A stretch of 25,072 bases of DNA, taken from contig CAJTRL010000059.1 in NCBI GenBank assembly GCA_910578715.1, positions 1 through 25,072 of the forward strand. The letters run 5' to 3'. Each line of letters starts with the position of its first letter. Within the stretch, counting starts at the first letter, position 1. Shown here piece after piece: positions 14,755 through 21,904 of this stretch. Source of the stretch: an uncultured Lachnospiraceae bacterium. Its GTDB lineage: Bacteria > Bacillota > Clostridia > Lachnospirales > Lachnospiraceae. The position numbers and the translations under genes are program-made. The notes under the pieces are model-generated. The model saw nothing but the letters and a program-made list of their open reading frames with translations. It made no database searches and was not told the DNA's origin.

Positions 14755-15345
14755 GGAAACAGAAATATTTGTTCCCAGATTTTGTTCAGGCGCCGCTTTT
14801 AATTCTCCCGTGCTGGAATACAGAACAGGCTTTTTATCCGACGCTCCCGTTTGAGGCAGTTCCCGGACCGGCTCAGGCTTCCTGTCCGGTCCGTCCGCCT
14901 CCGCCGTTTTCCAGTCGCCCGGCCCGTCTGTTTCCGTCTGTTTCCTGTCTCCGGCGCCGTCCAGCCTGTTTCCTTCCGCTTTCGCTTCGCTTCCTTCTCC
15001 TTTTTCCGCAGCGCTCTCCTGTCCTTTTTCTCTGATTTTTTCCTGTAATTCTTCCGCTTCCGCCTTTTGTTCTTCTTTCCGTTTTTCGATTTTCTCCGCC
15101 AGTTCTTCTTTCGCTCTTTCCTTTGCCCTTTCCCGTTCTTCCTTCGCTTCCTCTTTCATGCCTTCGTCGGCTTTTGCCTCATATTCCCACGCTTTTTCCG
15201 AGAACTCACCGACATATCCCATGGCACGCTCCATCGTTGCCGTATCTCCTTTTAGCCGGGCCTCCTTAAAGACCCGCATGGGAACGTTCACCATCTCCAT
15301 ATTCATTCTCGCACCAATCAGACCATCCATCGTTTTGGTATTCAT
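14749..15345 (-). CDS. Charge-rich coiled-coil protein, unknown function
   Basis: The 198-residue protein has no signal peptide or membrane segment. Residues 1-50 (MNTKTMDGLIGARMNMEM onward) look folded. Residues about 55-115 are almost entirely Glu, Lys, Ala and Arg and should form a long helix or coiled coil. The tail is disordered, with PDR/TDGPGDWK-type repeats. The tail contains LPQTG, but without a signal peptide and C-terminal anchor it cannot be a sortase substrate. AAGGGAG lies 7 bases before the ATG. It follows the sensor kinase gene by 14 bases, so it is the third gene of the regulator-kinase operon. I do not recognise the family. Confidence 0.75.
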   Translation of the reverse strand: MNTKTMDGLIGARMNMEMVNVPMRVFKEARLKGDTATMERAMGYVGEFSEKAWEYEAKADEGMKEEAKEERERAKERAKEELAEKIEKRKEEQKAEAEELQEKIREKGQESAAEKGEGSEAKAEGNRLDGAGDRKQTETDGPGDWKTAEADGPDRKPEPVRELPQTGASDKKPVLYSSTGELKAAPEQNLGTNISVSL

Positions 15346-15359
15346 ACAAAAACTCCCTT

Positions 15360-16790
15360 CTATTTTTTGTTTCCGTTTCCGCCGCCGTCTCTTCTCCCAA
15401 AGGGAAGCAGTACGGAAATGGTATAAACGCCCTCTCCCTCTTCCCTGTTCATAACGCCCTGATACCGTTTCACCATATCGCTTACGTTAAGCAGCCCGAT
15501 ACCGCGTTCTTTTCCACAGACACGGTTTCCATAAATACCGCTTCCTCCCGTACGCCCTCTTTCTCTCCTGTTCTCATTCATTTCCTGCATTTTTGCCCCG
15601 TCCGCACTGTTTTTTACTTCCAGCAAAAAACAGCTTTTAACCATTTCCGCCCGGACTTCTATGAAACGCCCTCGCCCTTCTTCCAGTCTTTCACAGGCTT
15701 CTATTGCATTGTCCAGGATGTTTCCGAATAATACGCACAAGTCAAATTCATCAATACCACATACTTTAGGCATCCGCACATCACACTCCCATGAGATGCC
15801 TTCCGCTTCCGCCTTTTTCCTTTTGTTGTTCAAAAGCGCATCCACCGCCCGGTTTCCCGTCAGTTCCCGGTCATTCTCAAGCCCTCCGCTTTCCTTCATT
15901 TTTTCCAGATACGCGCGCATTTTTTGAAACTCCTGCTCTTCCAGCAGGCCTCCCAGCACAATCAGATGATTCTTCATGTCATGCCGGAGCCGTTCCGCCT
16001 GTTCATACTGTTCGTCCAGCATTTTATAGGCGGCTGTCTGCGCCTGATACTGCCCGCTTTTTTGCTGTTCCAGATGAATCCTGTTCATACCCGATGCCAG
16101 CGAAACTGCGCCAAATATTGACAAGGCGCACAAAATCATGACATATAAATGACTGAAAATCTGGTCATAATAAAGCCCCATTCCTTCCGCCGCCCTGACC
16201 AAAACGCCATGTTCCACGCCCCTGTTGACAAGCAGCATAACCAAAGTCAGCGCAAACAGCGGCACCGCCAGCGTTATATACCATCTTCTTTCTTTTCCGT
16301 TAAAAAGAACTGCAAACCGTTTCGATGCGCTATAAAGCAAAAGAACCACGACCGCCGCCGCAAAATATTCCACCGCCCATATCATTTCTTCTCCTAAAAA
16401 GGGCTCCGGCATCTTTTCCACCGTATGAAGCCAGAATAATATCAGGCAGCTGATTGCGGAACTGCAGAAACTGCCGGCAAGTACAATGACCGCATAAAGC
16501 GCGGCGACGATTAAAACTTTCTTTTCCCAGACGCCCCGGAACAACCCGAAAACCAATACCGCCAACAGCAGCATCTGTATCAGAGGCAGTAATGACAATG
16601 CGGTCTGTGCCGCAGGCAGCGCCGACAAAATGGCCCGTGCCACGGAAGCCGCCGACCATCCGCCCCATAAAAGCAGAACGAACAGGATTTCTTTTTTCTT
16701 CGTGCTTTCCAGGCAGCCTCTGCAGAGTCTGCCCGCCGCCCACGCATATCCCAGAAAGTGAAGAATGATAAAACAGATTTCCATTATCAC
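15360..16790 (-). CDS. Sensor histidine kinase, GHKL (AgrC-like) type
   Basis: The 476-residue protein has six or seven membrane segments in residues 1-232. The dimerisation helix has the phospho-accepting His270 in QAERLRHDMKNHLIVLGGLL. The GHKL ATPase domain has LFGNILDNAIEAC (about 354-366) and GIGLLNVSDMV as G-box. This is the HPK10 family, whose best-known member AgrC senses a peptide. The start is a GTG at 16790 with GGAGG 6 bases upstream. It lies 85 bases after the LytTR regulator gene, its evident partner. No AgrB/AgrD pheromone genes are nearby, so the signal is unknown. Confidence 0.9.
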   Translation of the reverse strand: MIMEICFIILHFLGYAWAAGRLCRGCLESTKKKEILFVLLLWGGWSAASVARAILSALPAAQTALSLLPLIQMLLLAVLVFGLFRGVWEKKVLIVAALYAVIVLAGSFCSSAISCLILFWLHTVEKMPEPFLGEEMIWAVEYFAAAVVVLLLYSASKRFAVLFNGKERRWYITLAVPLFALTLVMLLVNRGVEHGVLVRAAEGMGLYYDQIFSHLYVMILCALSIFGAVSLASGMNRIHLEQQKSGQYQAQTAAYKMLDEQYEQAERLRHDMKNHLIVLGGLLEEQEFQKMRAYLEKMKESGGLENDRELTGNRAVDALLNNKRKKAEAEGISWECDVRMPKVCGIDEFDLCVLFGNILDNAIEACERLEEGRGRFIEVRAEMVKSCFLLEVKNSADGAKMQEMNENRRERGRTGGSGIYGNRVCGKERGIGLLNVSDMVKRYQGVMNREEGEGVYTISVLLPFGRRDGGGNGNKK

Positions 16791-16791
16791 G

Positions 16792-16809
16792 CTAATCCTC
16801 CATGTCAGA
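16792..16809. repeat. 18-bp direct repeat, copy 1 (before the kinase gene)
   Basis: CTAATCCTCCATGTCAGA occurs here and identically at 17606-17623. On the minus strand it contains GGAGG, the ribosome site of the kinase gene, and a three-codon frame ATGGAGGATTAG. Confidence 0.7.
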
Positions 16810-16812
16810 GCC

Positions 16813-16863
16813 TCAACCTAATAGCCATGCCTCTTACTAATTTTTCAACCTGTGGCCATGCCT
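16813..16863. repeat. Direct repeat between regulator and kinase genes
   Basis: TCAACCT-AATA-GCCATGCCT (16813-16832) recurs as TCAACCT-GTG-GCCATGCCT (16845-16863), starts 32 bases apart, about three helical turns. It lies in the 85-base gap of the operon. Confidence 0.55.
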
Positions 16864-16875
16864 TCCTTCTTTATC

Positions 16876-17580
16876 TTAGTGCTTTCTCATATAGTCCAGT
16901 ATTGCTTTTCCAAACGCTTCATATCTTCTTCTGGCAATCATGATTTTCTCGCCGTTTTCCAGAATGACCTCCTGCCTGTTATAAACGTCGGCATATTTTA
17001 AATTGACGAGAAAACTTTTATGACATCGGAAAAAACCTTTCTCCCGCAGGTTTTCCTCCAAAACGCCAATCTGCCCGTAATAGGTAAAAATACCTTCCGA
17101 ACCGTGCGCTTCAATTGTTCTGCCGCAGATTTCAAAATAATAAATATCGTCCAGAAACAACTTCCGGTTCTGCCGCTCTCTGTTCACCAGAATAAATTCC
17201 CGTGAATGCTTCTCGGTCTTGCGGACGGCTTTCTGCAATACTTTTTTCAGCTTCTCTTCTTCCACCGGCTTCAGCAGATACTGAAATGCCTCCACGTCGT
17301 ACGCGTCAAACACATATTTTCTGCTGGAAGATATGAAAATAAGAATCGCGTCGGAATCCCGCTCCCGCAATGTCTGCGCCGTTTTCATGCCATCCGGCGG
17401 GTGCATCATAATGTCCAGAAAAATCATGTCGAATTTTTCCGCCGCCGCAAGCAGTTCCCGGCCGCTGTGAAACTGACGCACCCGGACCGGTGTTTTCATT
17501 TCTTCCAGAAGTTCCCTGATTTTTTCCGCAATTTTACAGCACTGCCTGATATCGTCATCACATACCGCGATTGCAAGCAT
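16876..17580 (-). CDS. LytTR-type response regulator (AgrA/LytR family)
   Basis: From the ATG at 17580 this is a 234-residue protein. The receiver domain (1-115) has the acidic pocket Asp8-Asp10, the phosphorylated Asp56 in FDMIFLDIMMHPPDG and Lys105. The LytTR DNA-binding domain (about 125-230) includes DIYYFEICGRTIEAH and GFFRCHKSFLVNLKYA. LytTR regulators bind pairs of short direct repeats. AAAGGAGG lies 10 bases upstream; the much longer open frame (to 17829) runs through non-coding hairpins and is not credible. It is first in the operon with the kinase and the coiled-coil protein. Confidence 0.92.
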   Translation of the reverse strand: MLAIAVCDDDIRQCCKIAEKIRELLEEMKTPVRVRQFHSGRELLAAAEKFDMIFLDIMMHPPDGMKTAQTLRERDSDAILIFISSSRKYVFDAYDVEAFQYLLKPVEEEKLKKVLQKAVRKTEKHSREFILVNRERQNRKLFLDDIYYFEICGRTIEAHGSEGIFTYYGQIGVLEENLREKGFFRCHKSFLVNLKYADVYNRQEVILENGEKIMIARRRYEAFGKAILDYMRKH

Positions 17581-17605
17581 TCTTCCTATGCCTCCTTTGC
17601 TCCTT

Positions 17606-17623
17606 CTAATCCTCCATGTCAGA
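17606..17623. repeat. 18-bp direct repeat, copy 2 (before the regulator gene)
   Basis: Identical to 16792-16809. It lies 25 bases upstream of the response-regulator start codon. Here the true ribosome site is a second AAAGGAGG closer to the ATG. Confidence 0.7.
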
Positions 17624-17644
17624 ACAGCTTGCTGCGATGAAAAG

Positions 17645-17836
17645 TCATCTACCAAGATGATTTTCCAACTTATATATCGGCCGGATAGTCCATGAGGATT
17701 TGTTTCTGTCCTGAACGGACTTTTGAATGTCATAAGCGGAATCGGGCAGCGGAAGAGCTGTCTTCCACTGCCCACTGAACGCGACATTCGCCGGATGTAA
17801 GTGATTGCATACACTCCCGCCCGGCTCATTGTCCAT
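17645..17836 (-). other. Possible 63-aa small ORF within a hairpin-rich leader
   Basis: The stretch 17581-17919 holds no clear gene. A minus-strand frame from ATG 17836 would encode 63 residues (MDNEPGGSVCNHLHPANVAF at the start). It begins right after the gdhA terminator's T-run and has no ribosome site. The same stretch carries hairpins: GTCC/GGAC at 17709-17721, and GGGCAG-C-GGAAGA / TCTTCC-A-CTGCCC at 17744-17773. The peptide resembles short hypothetical proteins I associate with repeated non-coding elements in related genomes. I therefore think this is a dispersed element or leader RNA and not a gene, but cannot exclude translation. Confidence 0.35.
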
Positions 17837-17840
17837 CTTC

Positions 17841-17875
17841 AAAAAAAAGCCCCGCACATTCCGAATCTGCGGGGC
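17841..17875 (-). terminator. Terminator of the glutamate dehydrogenase gene
   Basis: GCCCCGCA (17849-17856) pairs with TGCGGGGC (17868-17875) around a partly self-paired 11-base loop. Eight consecutive Ts follow on the minus strand (17841-17848). Confidence 0.92.
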
Positions 17876-17919
17876 CTCTCCATAAAACTTTATTCTATAA
17901 ACTATATTATAAAACTATC

Positions 17920-19254
17920 TTACACAATCCCCTGTGCCTTCATCGCCTCGGCTACCTTTAAGAAGCCTGCGATATTCGCGCCGGCTACATAGTTGCCTTC
18001 CATGCCGTATTTCTTGGAAGCCTCATCCAGGTTGTGGAAGATGTTTACCATAATTCCCTGTAATTTGGAATCAACCTCTTCGAAAGTCCAGGAAAGTCTT
18101 TCGGAGTTCTGGCTCATTTCCAGTGCGGATGTCGCAACGCCGCCCGCGTTGGAAGCCTTTCCGGGACAGAACAGAACGCCGTTCTTCTGGAAATACTCGG
18201 TTGCGTCCATTGTGGTAGGCATATTCGCGCCTTCCGCCACTGCGAAGCATCCGTTTGCAACGAGCGCTTTCGCATCTTCCAGGTTCAGCTCATTCTGTGT
18301 TGCACAAGGAAGTGCAATATCGCATTTTACGCTCCATACGCCTTTGCCTTCATGGTACTCTGCGCTCGGTCTTGCCGCCGCATATTCTGTAAGACGCGCG
18401 CGTTTTACTTCTTTTACTTCTTTCAAAAGCGCAACGTCGATGCCTTCCTTATCATAAATCCATCCCGTGGAGTCGGAACAGGTAACAGGCTTTCCGCCTA
18501 ACTGCTGTGCTTTCTGAATTGCATAAATCGCAACATTGCCCGCGCCGGAAACGGCAATCGTTTTGCCCGCAATGTCTTTTCCATTGCATTTTAACATTTC
18601 CGCCGTCAGGTATAACAGGCCATAGCCCGTCGCTTCCGTCCTTGCGAGAGAACCGCCGTAAGTAAGACCTTTTCCGGTTAAAACGCCTTCATAAACGTTG
18701 CGGATTCTCTTATACTGTCCATACATAAAGCCGATTTCACGTCCGCCTACGCCGATATCACCCGCCGGTACATCCGTGTCGGCGCCGATATGTTTGCAAA
18801 GCTCTGTCATAAAGCTCTGGCAGAATGCCATGACTTCTCTATCAGATTTTCCTTTCGGGTCAAAATCGGAACCGCCCTTGCCGCCGCCAATCGGAAGGCC
18901 TGTCAGGGAATTCTTGAATATCTGTTCAAATCCCAGGAATTTGATAATACCGAGATTTACGGAAGGATGGAATCTTAAACCGCCCTTATAAGGTCCGATT
19001 GCGCTGTTAAACTGCACGCGGAAACCGTTATTTACCTGAACCTGTCCCTTATCGTCCACCCACGGAACGCGGAACTGGATGATTCTCTCCGGAACAGTCA
19101 GTCTCTCCAGCAGAGCATCTTTTCTATATGCTTCTTCATCCGCTTCGATTACAACACGGAGAGACTCCAATACCTCTTTTACTGCCTGATGGAATTCCGG
19201 CTGTGCGGGATTCTTTGCTACTACCAACTCATAGACTTCATCAACATATGACAT
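17920..19254 (-). CDS. gdhA: NADP-specific glutamate dehydrogenase
   Basis: This 444-residue hexameric-type enzyme interconverts 2-oxoglutarate plus ammonium and glutamate. Compared from memory with the Clostridium symbiosum enzyme, the key residues appear shifted by one: Lys90 in GPYKGGLRF (substrate carboxylate), catalytic Lys126 in GGGKGGSDFDP and Asp166 in DVPAGDIGVG. The nucleotide fold reads VSGAGNVA (about 236-242). It is followed by CSDSTGWIYD at the end of the next strand; an SDS there is typical of NADPH-using enzymes such as E. coli GdhA, whereas C. symbiosum has SGPDG. Coenzyme preference is thus inferred as NADPH and the role as ammonium assimilation. AGGAGG is 9 bases before the ATG. 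Single-gene unit with its own promoter and terminator. Confidence 0.96.
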   Translation of the reverse strand: MSYVDEVYELVVAKNPAQPEFHQAVKEVLESLRVVIEADEEAYRKDALLERLTVPERIIQFRVPWVDDKGQVQVNNGFRVQFNSAIGPYKGGLRFHPSVNLGIIKFLGFEQIFKNSLTGLPIGGGKGGSDFDPKGKSDREVMAFCQSFMTELCKHIGADTDVPAGDIGVGGREIGFMYGQYKRIRNVYEGVLTGKGLTYGGSLARTEATGYGLLYLTAEMLKCNGKDIAGKTIAVSGAGNVAIYAIQKAQQLGGKPVTCSDSTGWIYDKEGIDVALLKEVKEVKRARLTEYAAARPSAEYHEGKGVWSVKCDIALPCATQNELNLEDAKALVANGCFAVAEGANMPTTMDATEYFQKNGVLFCPGKASNAGGVATSALEMSQNSERLSWTFEEVDSKLQGIMVNIFHNLDEASKKYGMEGNYVAGANIAGFLKVAEAMKAQGIV

Positions 19255-19294
19255 CTTACATGTCCTCCTTTTCCGTACTTGCTTATCATTTTAC

Positions 19295-19323
19295 ATTATA
19301 GTATGCCCGCCAAAAATCCACAA
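19295..19323 (-). promoter_or_regulatory. Promoter of gdhA
   Basis: On the minus strand TTGTGG (19318-19323), a 17-base spacer and a perfect TATAAT (19295-19300) precede the gdhA start by 40 bases. Confidence 0.65.
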
Positions 19324-19401
19324 CCATATTTTCTGTGGAAAAGCATAGAAATTTTATTCGGTTTTTTATACAAATTGTACAATGATACAGTTATTAAAGT
19401 A

Positions 19402-19417
19402 TAATTGTATACAATTA
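19402..19417. promoter_or_regulatory. 16-bp palindrome upstream of gdhA
   Basis: TAATTGTATACAATTA is perfectly self-complementary and lies about 80 bases upstream of the gdhA -35. A related TTGTACAA lies at 19375-19382. A TTGTATACAA core is the kind of site bound by GntR-family regulators, but no regulator gene is adjacent. Confidence 0.45.
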
Positions 19418-19484
19418 GCCAAATGAAAAACATATACTTCTCTATACGGTTATTCCGTGCAGTCCCCTTTTATTTCTGCTTTCC

Positions 19485-19916
19485 TTACAGGTACTCTTTC
19501 AGCTGTTCAATGCTCTCCGCCTCAAAATCCATCAGTTCCTGGGCAAGTTCCACGGAACGGTCCTGGGCAAGGGCATTGTGTTTGACCGTCTTGTACATAC
19601 TGGTCATTCCCCGGCTGCTTCCCTGAATCATCATTTCCGCCATATGGCTCGTACTGACATTCAGCATCGTGCCCATATGAACGCTTCCCCGGAGCATTAT
19701 ATCCGCAATCTGGTTGCTTCTGTAAGTACCGCTCTGTCCCTCAATCAGTCTTTCTACCGCATCGTTATGGATTTTGGCGTAACCGATGGACTGTCTGGAG
19801 AGTTTCAGGGTAAATTCGTCATCCTCCGTTTTATCGAGAAGCGTATCGATGGTTGTCATCGCCATCTGGGTATTTCGCTGAATCTCCCGTAAAATCGTAA
19901 TATCATCCTGTTTCAT
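19485..19916 (-). CDS. Small all-helical protein, unknown function
   Basis: The 143-residue protein is predicted to be almost wholly helical and soluble, with no signal or membrane segment. It is rich in Met (MLRGSVHMGTMLNVSTSHMAEMMIQGSS) and carries scattered His and Glu residues. It may form a four-helix bundle of ferritin-like shape, but I see no complete ExxH iron-site pattern and do not assign it. AGGAGG lies 5 bases before the ATG. It has its own leader containing two hairpins and stands alone between gdhA and the SH3-domain gene. Confidence 0.7.
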   Translation of the reverse strand: MKQDDITILREIQRNTQMAMTTIDTLLDKTEDDEFTLKLSRQSIGYAKIHNDAVERLIEGQSGTYRSNQIADIMLRGSVHMGTMLNVSTSHMAEMMIQGSSRGMTSMYKTVKHNALAQDRSVELAQELMDFEAESIEQLKEYL

Positions 19917-19943
19917 AGCCGCCTCCTGTCATAAAATAATAAT

Positions 19944-20019
19944 CGGGCAGGGAAGATTTTCTCCCTACCCGCTGCGCGGGGCGCATGCTGCGCCAGCAGC
20001 AAACTTCCATATGCGCCCC
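19944..20019. repeat. Two GC-rich hairpins in the leader of the small helical protein
   Basis: CGGG-AGGGA (19944-19953) pairs with TCCCT-CCCG (19962-19971). Next to it GGGGCGCAT (19978-19986) pairs perfectly with ATGCGCCCC (20011-20019), with GCTG-CGC-CAGC nested inside. It lies just upstream of the ribosome site of the 143-aa gene and may be a structured leader or a dispersed repeat. Confidence 0.5.
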
Positions 20020-20031
20020 TGTGCCTCAAAG

Positions 20032-20062
20032 AAAAAGAGTATAGATTCCATCTATACTCTTT
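20032..20062 (-). terminator. Terminator of the SH3-domain gene
   Basis: A perfect 13-bp stem (AAAGAGTATAGAT at 20034-20046, partner at 20050-20062) with a 3-base loop is followed on the minus strand by a T-rich end. Confidence 0.88.
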
Positions 20063-20109
20063 ACTATTGCCATATTTTCTCCGCTTTAATCCGGCCTTCG
20101 CTATCCGTT

Positions 20110-21399
20110 TTACTTCACATAATCGGATTTGACATAGGCTGTTTTGCCGTTGTATTTAATCTTGGTCCAGCCGTCCGCCTGTTTCATAACAAGTTCCAGC
20201 TTTTCACCCGCATAAGCCGTTCCCAGTTTTTCGCTGTTCTCGCTGGCAGAGCTTCTGATTCTGACATTTTCAATCACCGTTACCGTTCCGTTTGTTTCAA
20301 CTTCCGTTTCGGTATTCTCTTCCGGCGTTTCCGTTTCTGCCGCGTCGTCGTTGTCTACAAGCTCTGTCTCGATGTCTTCCAGAAACTCGCTCTTGATATA
20401 GGCTTCTCCGCCCTCGTATTCGATTTTGCTCCATCCGTTTCCGATTTTCTCCAGCAGCTTAAACTCATCGCCGACAGCCGCCTTGCCCAGCTTATCAGCC
20501 GTCTCGCTGTCGGAAGACCGGATATTTACAACGTCTGTAGCCTTCACCTTCGTAACAACGACCTCCGGGCCGCCTTCCGCATTTTCTTCCGTTCCTGTCT
20601 GCGCATCCGCTGTCTCGGAAACGGCCTCCGTCTCATCGCTTTCCGTATCTTCTGCCAGCGCACCGCCTACATTTTTCTTGATTTCATCGTTCAAATCCAG
20701 GATAAACTGCGCCAAATCCGGATTCTCCGCAACCATATCATTATAAGCAGCCGCAACCTTGTTGTTCAGGTCGATGACATCATCCTGCAATGTAACTTCC
20801 CTGATATAGGTCAGTTCATTGTCGCTGCCCTCTTCGCTCTCGTTGATATAATAGTCTCCGCTCTCGTTCATGCAGACATAAAATACTTTCATGCCGGGAA
20901 ACAGGTCTTCATAGTCTGAAAATTTTAATTCGGAACAGACATACACAATATAAGAATTTTCAACCGGTCCGACTTTCGTATAAATATCAAGCGTCGGATA
21001 AGAATCAATGTACTTGCTCGTTTCTTCAATCCGAAGAACTTCCGAATCATCAATCGTATTTACCAGGGAACGGATGGTATCGATATCGCCGGCCGCCTGC
21101 GCCGTATAATAAGTATTCACGAGTTCCGTAATCTCCGGATTCGTATTCTGCTGTAATGCAACCTCCGGAACGACATACTCTGCCGCTTCCATTGTTTCCT
21201 CTAATGTACTGTTCGCAGCTATATTTTCCTGCTGCTCCGTTTCTTTCTTATTCGCTCTGACAGAAATAACAACAGTAATGATTACGCAGGCCGCCAAAAC
21301 AACAGGCATTACAATTTTAGCATGTTTGACAAGCCAGTTTCCAAAACTGTCGAACTTCGCCAAAAGAATATCCCCTAAACCATTATTTGACGTTTTCAT
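20110..21399 (-). CDS. Membrane-anchored protein with two SH3b domains
   Basis: The 429-residue protein has a cytoplasmic N-terminus, one membrane segment (about residues 29-47, IVMPVVLAACVIITVVISV) and a large external part. An all-acidic, globular region (about 60-250) is followed by two bacterial SH3 repeats at about 285-347 (VVNIRSSDSETADKLGKA, then GWSKIEYEGGEAYIKSEFL) and about 370-429 (VRIRSSASENSEKLGTAY, then GWTKIKYNGKTAYVKSDYV), separated by a Glu/Thr-rich linker. SH3b domains commonly bind peptidoglycan, so a cell-wall-associated role is likely. I see no catalytic domain. GAAAGG precedes the ATG. The gene lies 36 bases after tRNA-Arg on the same strand with no terminator between. 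Confidence 0.85.
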   Translation of the reverse strand: MKTSNNGLGDILLAKFDSFGNWLVKHAKIVMPVVLAACVIITVVISVRANKKETEQQENIAANSTLEETMEAAEYVVPEVALQQNTNPEITELVNTYYTAQAAGDIDTIRSLVNTIDDSEVLRIEETSKYIDSYPTLDIYTKVGPVENSYIVYVCSELKFSDYEDLFPGMKVFYVCMNESGDYYINESEEGSDNELTYIREVTLQDDVIDLNNKVAAAYNDMVAENPDLAQFILDLNDEIKKNVGGALAEDTESDETEAVSETADAQTGTEENAEGGPEVVVTKVKATDVVNIRSSDSETADKLGKAAVGDEFKLLEKIGNGWSKIEYEGGEAYIKSEFLEDIETELVDNDDAAETETPEENTETEVETNGTVTVIENVRIRSSASENSEKLGTAYAGEKLELVMKQADGWTKIKYNGKTAYVKSDYVK

Positions 21400-21435
21400 A
21401 ATCTACAACCTTTCTTTATTAAGCGATGATGCAAA

Positions 21436-21507
21436 TGCACCCGACAGGAATCGAACCTGCATCAAAGGCGTCGGAGGCCTACGTTCTATCCGTTAGACTA
21501 CGGGTGC
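21436..21507 (-). tRNA. tRNA-Arg(CCG)
   Basis: The 72-nt cloverleaf has acceptor stem GCACCCG/CGGGTGC, a D-arm with GGATA, and anticodon loop CTCCGAC between AGGC and GCCT, giving anticodon CCG. The T-arm is GCAGG-TTCGATT-CCTGT. Discriminator A; no CCA is encoded. The assignment rests on hand folding and close resemblance to other bacterial tRNA-Arg(CCG). Confidence 0.93.
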
Positions 21508-21522
21508 ATATGTTACAAAATT

Positions 21523-21551
21523 ATTACATCATCGTGACTATCATATCACAA
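21523..21551 (-). promoter_or_regulatory. Promoter of tRNA-Arg
   Basis: On the minus strand TTGTGA (21546-21551), a 17-base spacer and TGTAAT (21523-21528) end 15 bases upstream of the tRNA's first base. Confidence 0.7.
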
Positions 21552-21625
21552 GAAGGTCGTCTTGTCTAGTCGAATAAGCAAAGAAATTTTTTCCTGTGCG
21601 TTTATAGTGCATTTGCCACGGTGCA

Positions 21626-21883
21626 GCCTCCGCCCGGACAGAGCATTGTTCTCTGACGGAGGCCGGAAGCTGAACTGTTACTTTCCTGGAAATCAGTATA
21701 GAATATACCCTCAATATCTGGGTGGCATACATCTCCTGTATCGGCCCTTGAAAGGTGCTGACTACTGAAAGTAGTCATGTACTTTTTTGAAAATGCGGCT
21801 TTGCCGCTTTTGAACTTAGTACCGCTGCTTCCTTTCACGGAGCGGGAGCGTGCTGATACAGGAGATGTATGCCGCCCAGATAT
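21626..21883. repeat. Composite inverted-repeat element in a gene-free stretch
   Basis: The interval 21508-21904 has no convincing gene. Two 32-bp arms, 21714-21745 and 21852-21883, are inverted copies differing at two positions; both contain the core CATACATCTCCTGTATC. Between them lie the hairpins GACTAC/GTAGTC (21760-21776) and GCGGC/GCCGC (21795-21807). To the left a further hairpin pairs GCCTCCG with CGGAGGC near 21626-21664, with CAGAG/CTCTG inside. Because of the inverted arms, both strands encode the same meaningless peptide (ADTGDVC-PDI). This looks like a MITE-like or repeated palindromic element. Confidence 0.6.
21790..21811 (-). terminator. Possible terminator of the ABC exporter operon
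   Basis: AAAA-T-GCGGC (21790-21799) pairs with GCCGC-TTTT (21803-21811), giving a hairpin ending in TTTTC on the minus strand about 95 bases past the permease stop. It lies inside the palindromic element, so its role is uncertain. Confidence 0.35.
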
Positions 21884-21904
21884 CACAGGCATTCTTAAAA
21901 TTCT

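Noticed and set aside
14749..15345. LPQTG motif in the charge-rich protein, suggesting a sortase-anchored surface protein
   Set aside because: There is no signal peptide, no hydrophobic segment after the motif and no basic tail, so it is a chance match in a disordered region.
16876..17829. 317-residue version of the response regulator
   Set aside because: The added N-terminal 83 residues run through hairpin-rich non-coding sequence; the receiver domain starts cleanly at the ATG at 17580 with a good ribosome site.
20011..20919. 302-codon plus-strand open frame
   Set aside because: It is the shadow of the SH3b gene on the other strand; the minus-strand product has a clear membrane segment and SH3b repeats.
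21436..21507. tRNA as attachment site of an integrated element
   Set aside because: No integrase gene and no duplicated tRNA 3' end was seen in the window.
21602..21892. 96-codon minus-strand open frame
   Set aside because: It lies wholly in the palindromic element and repeats the peptide read from the opposite strand, so it is an artefact of inverted repeats.
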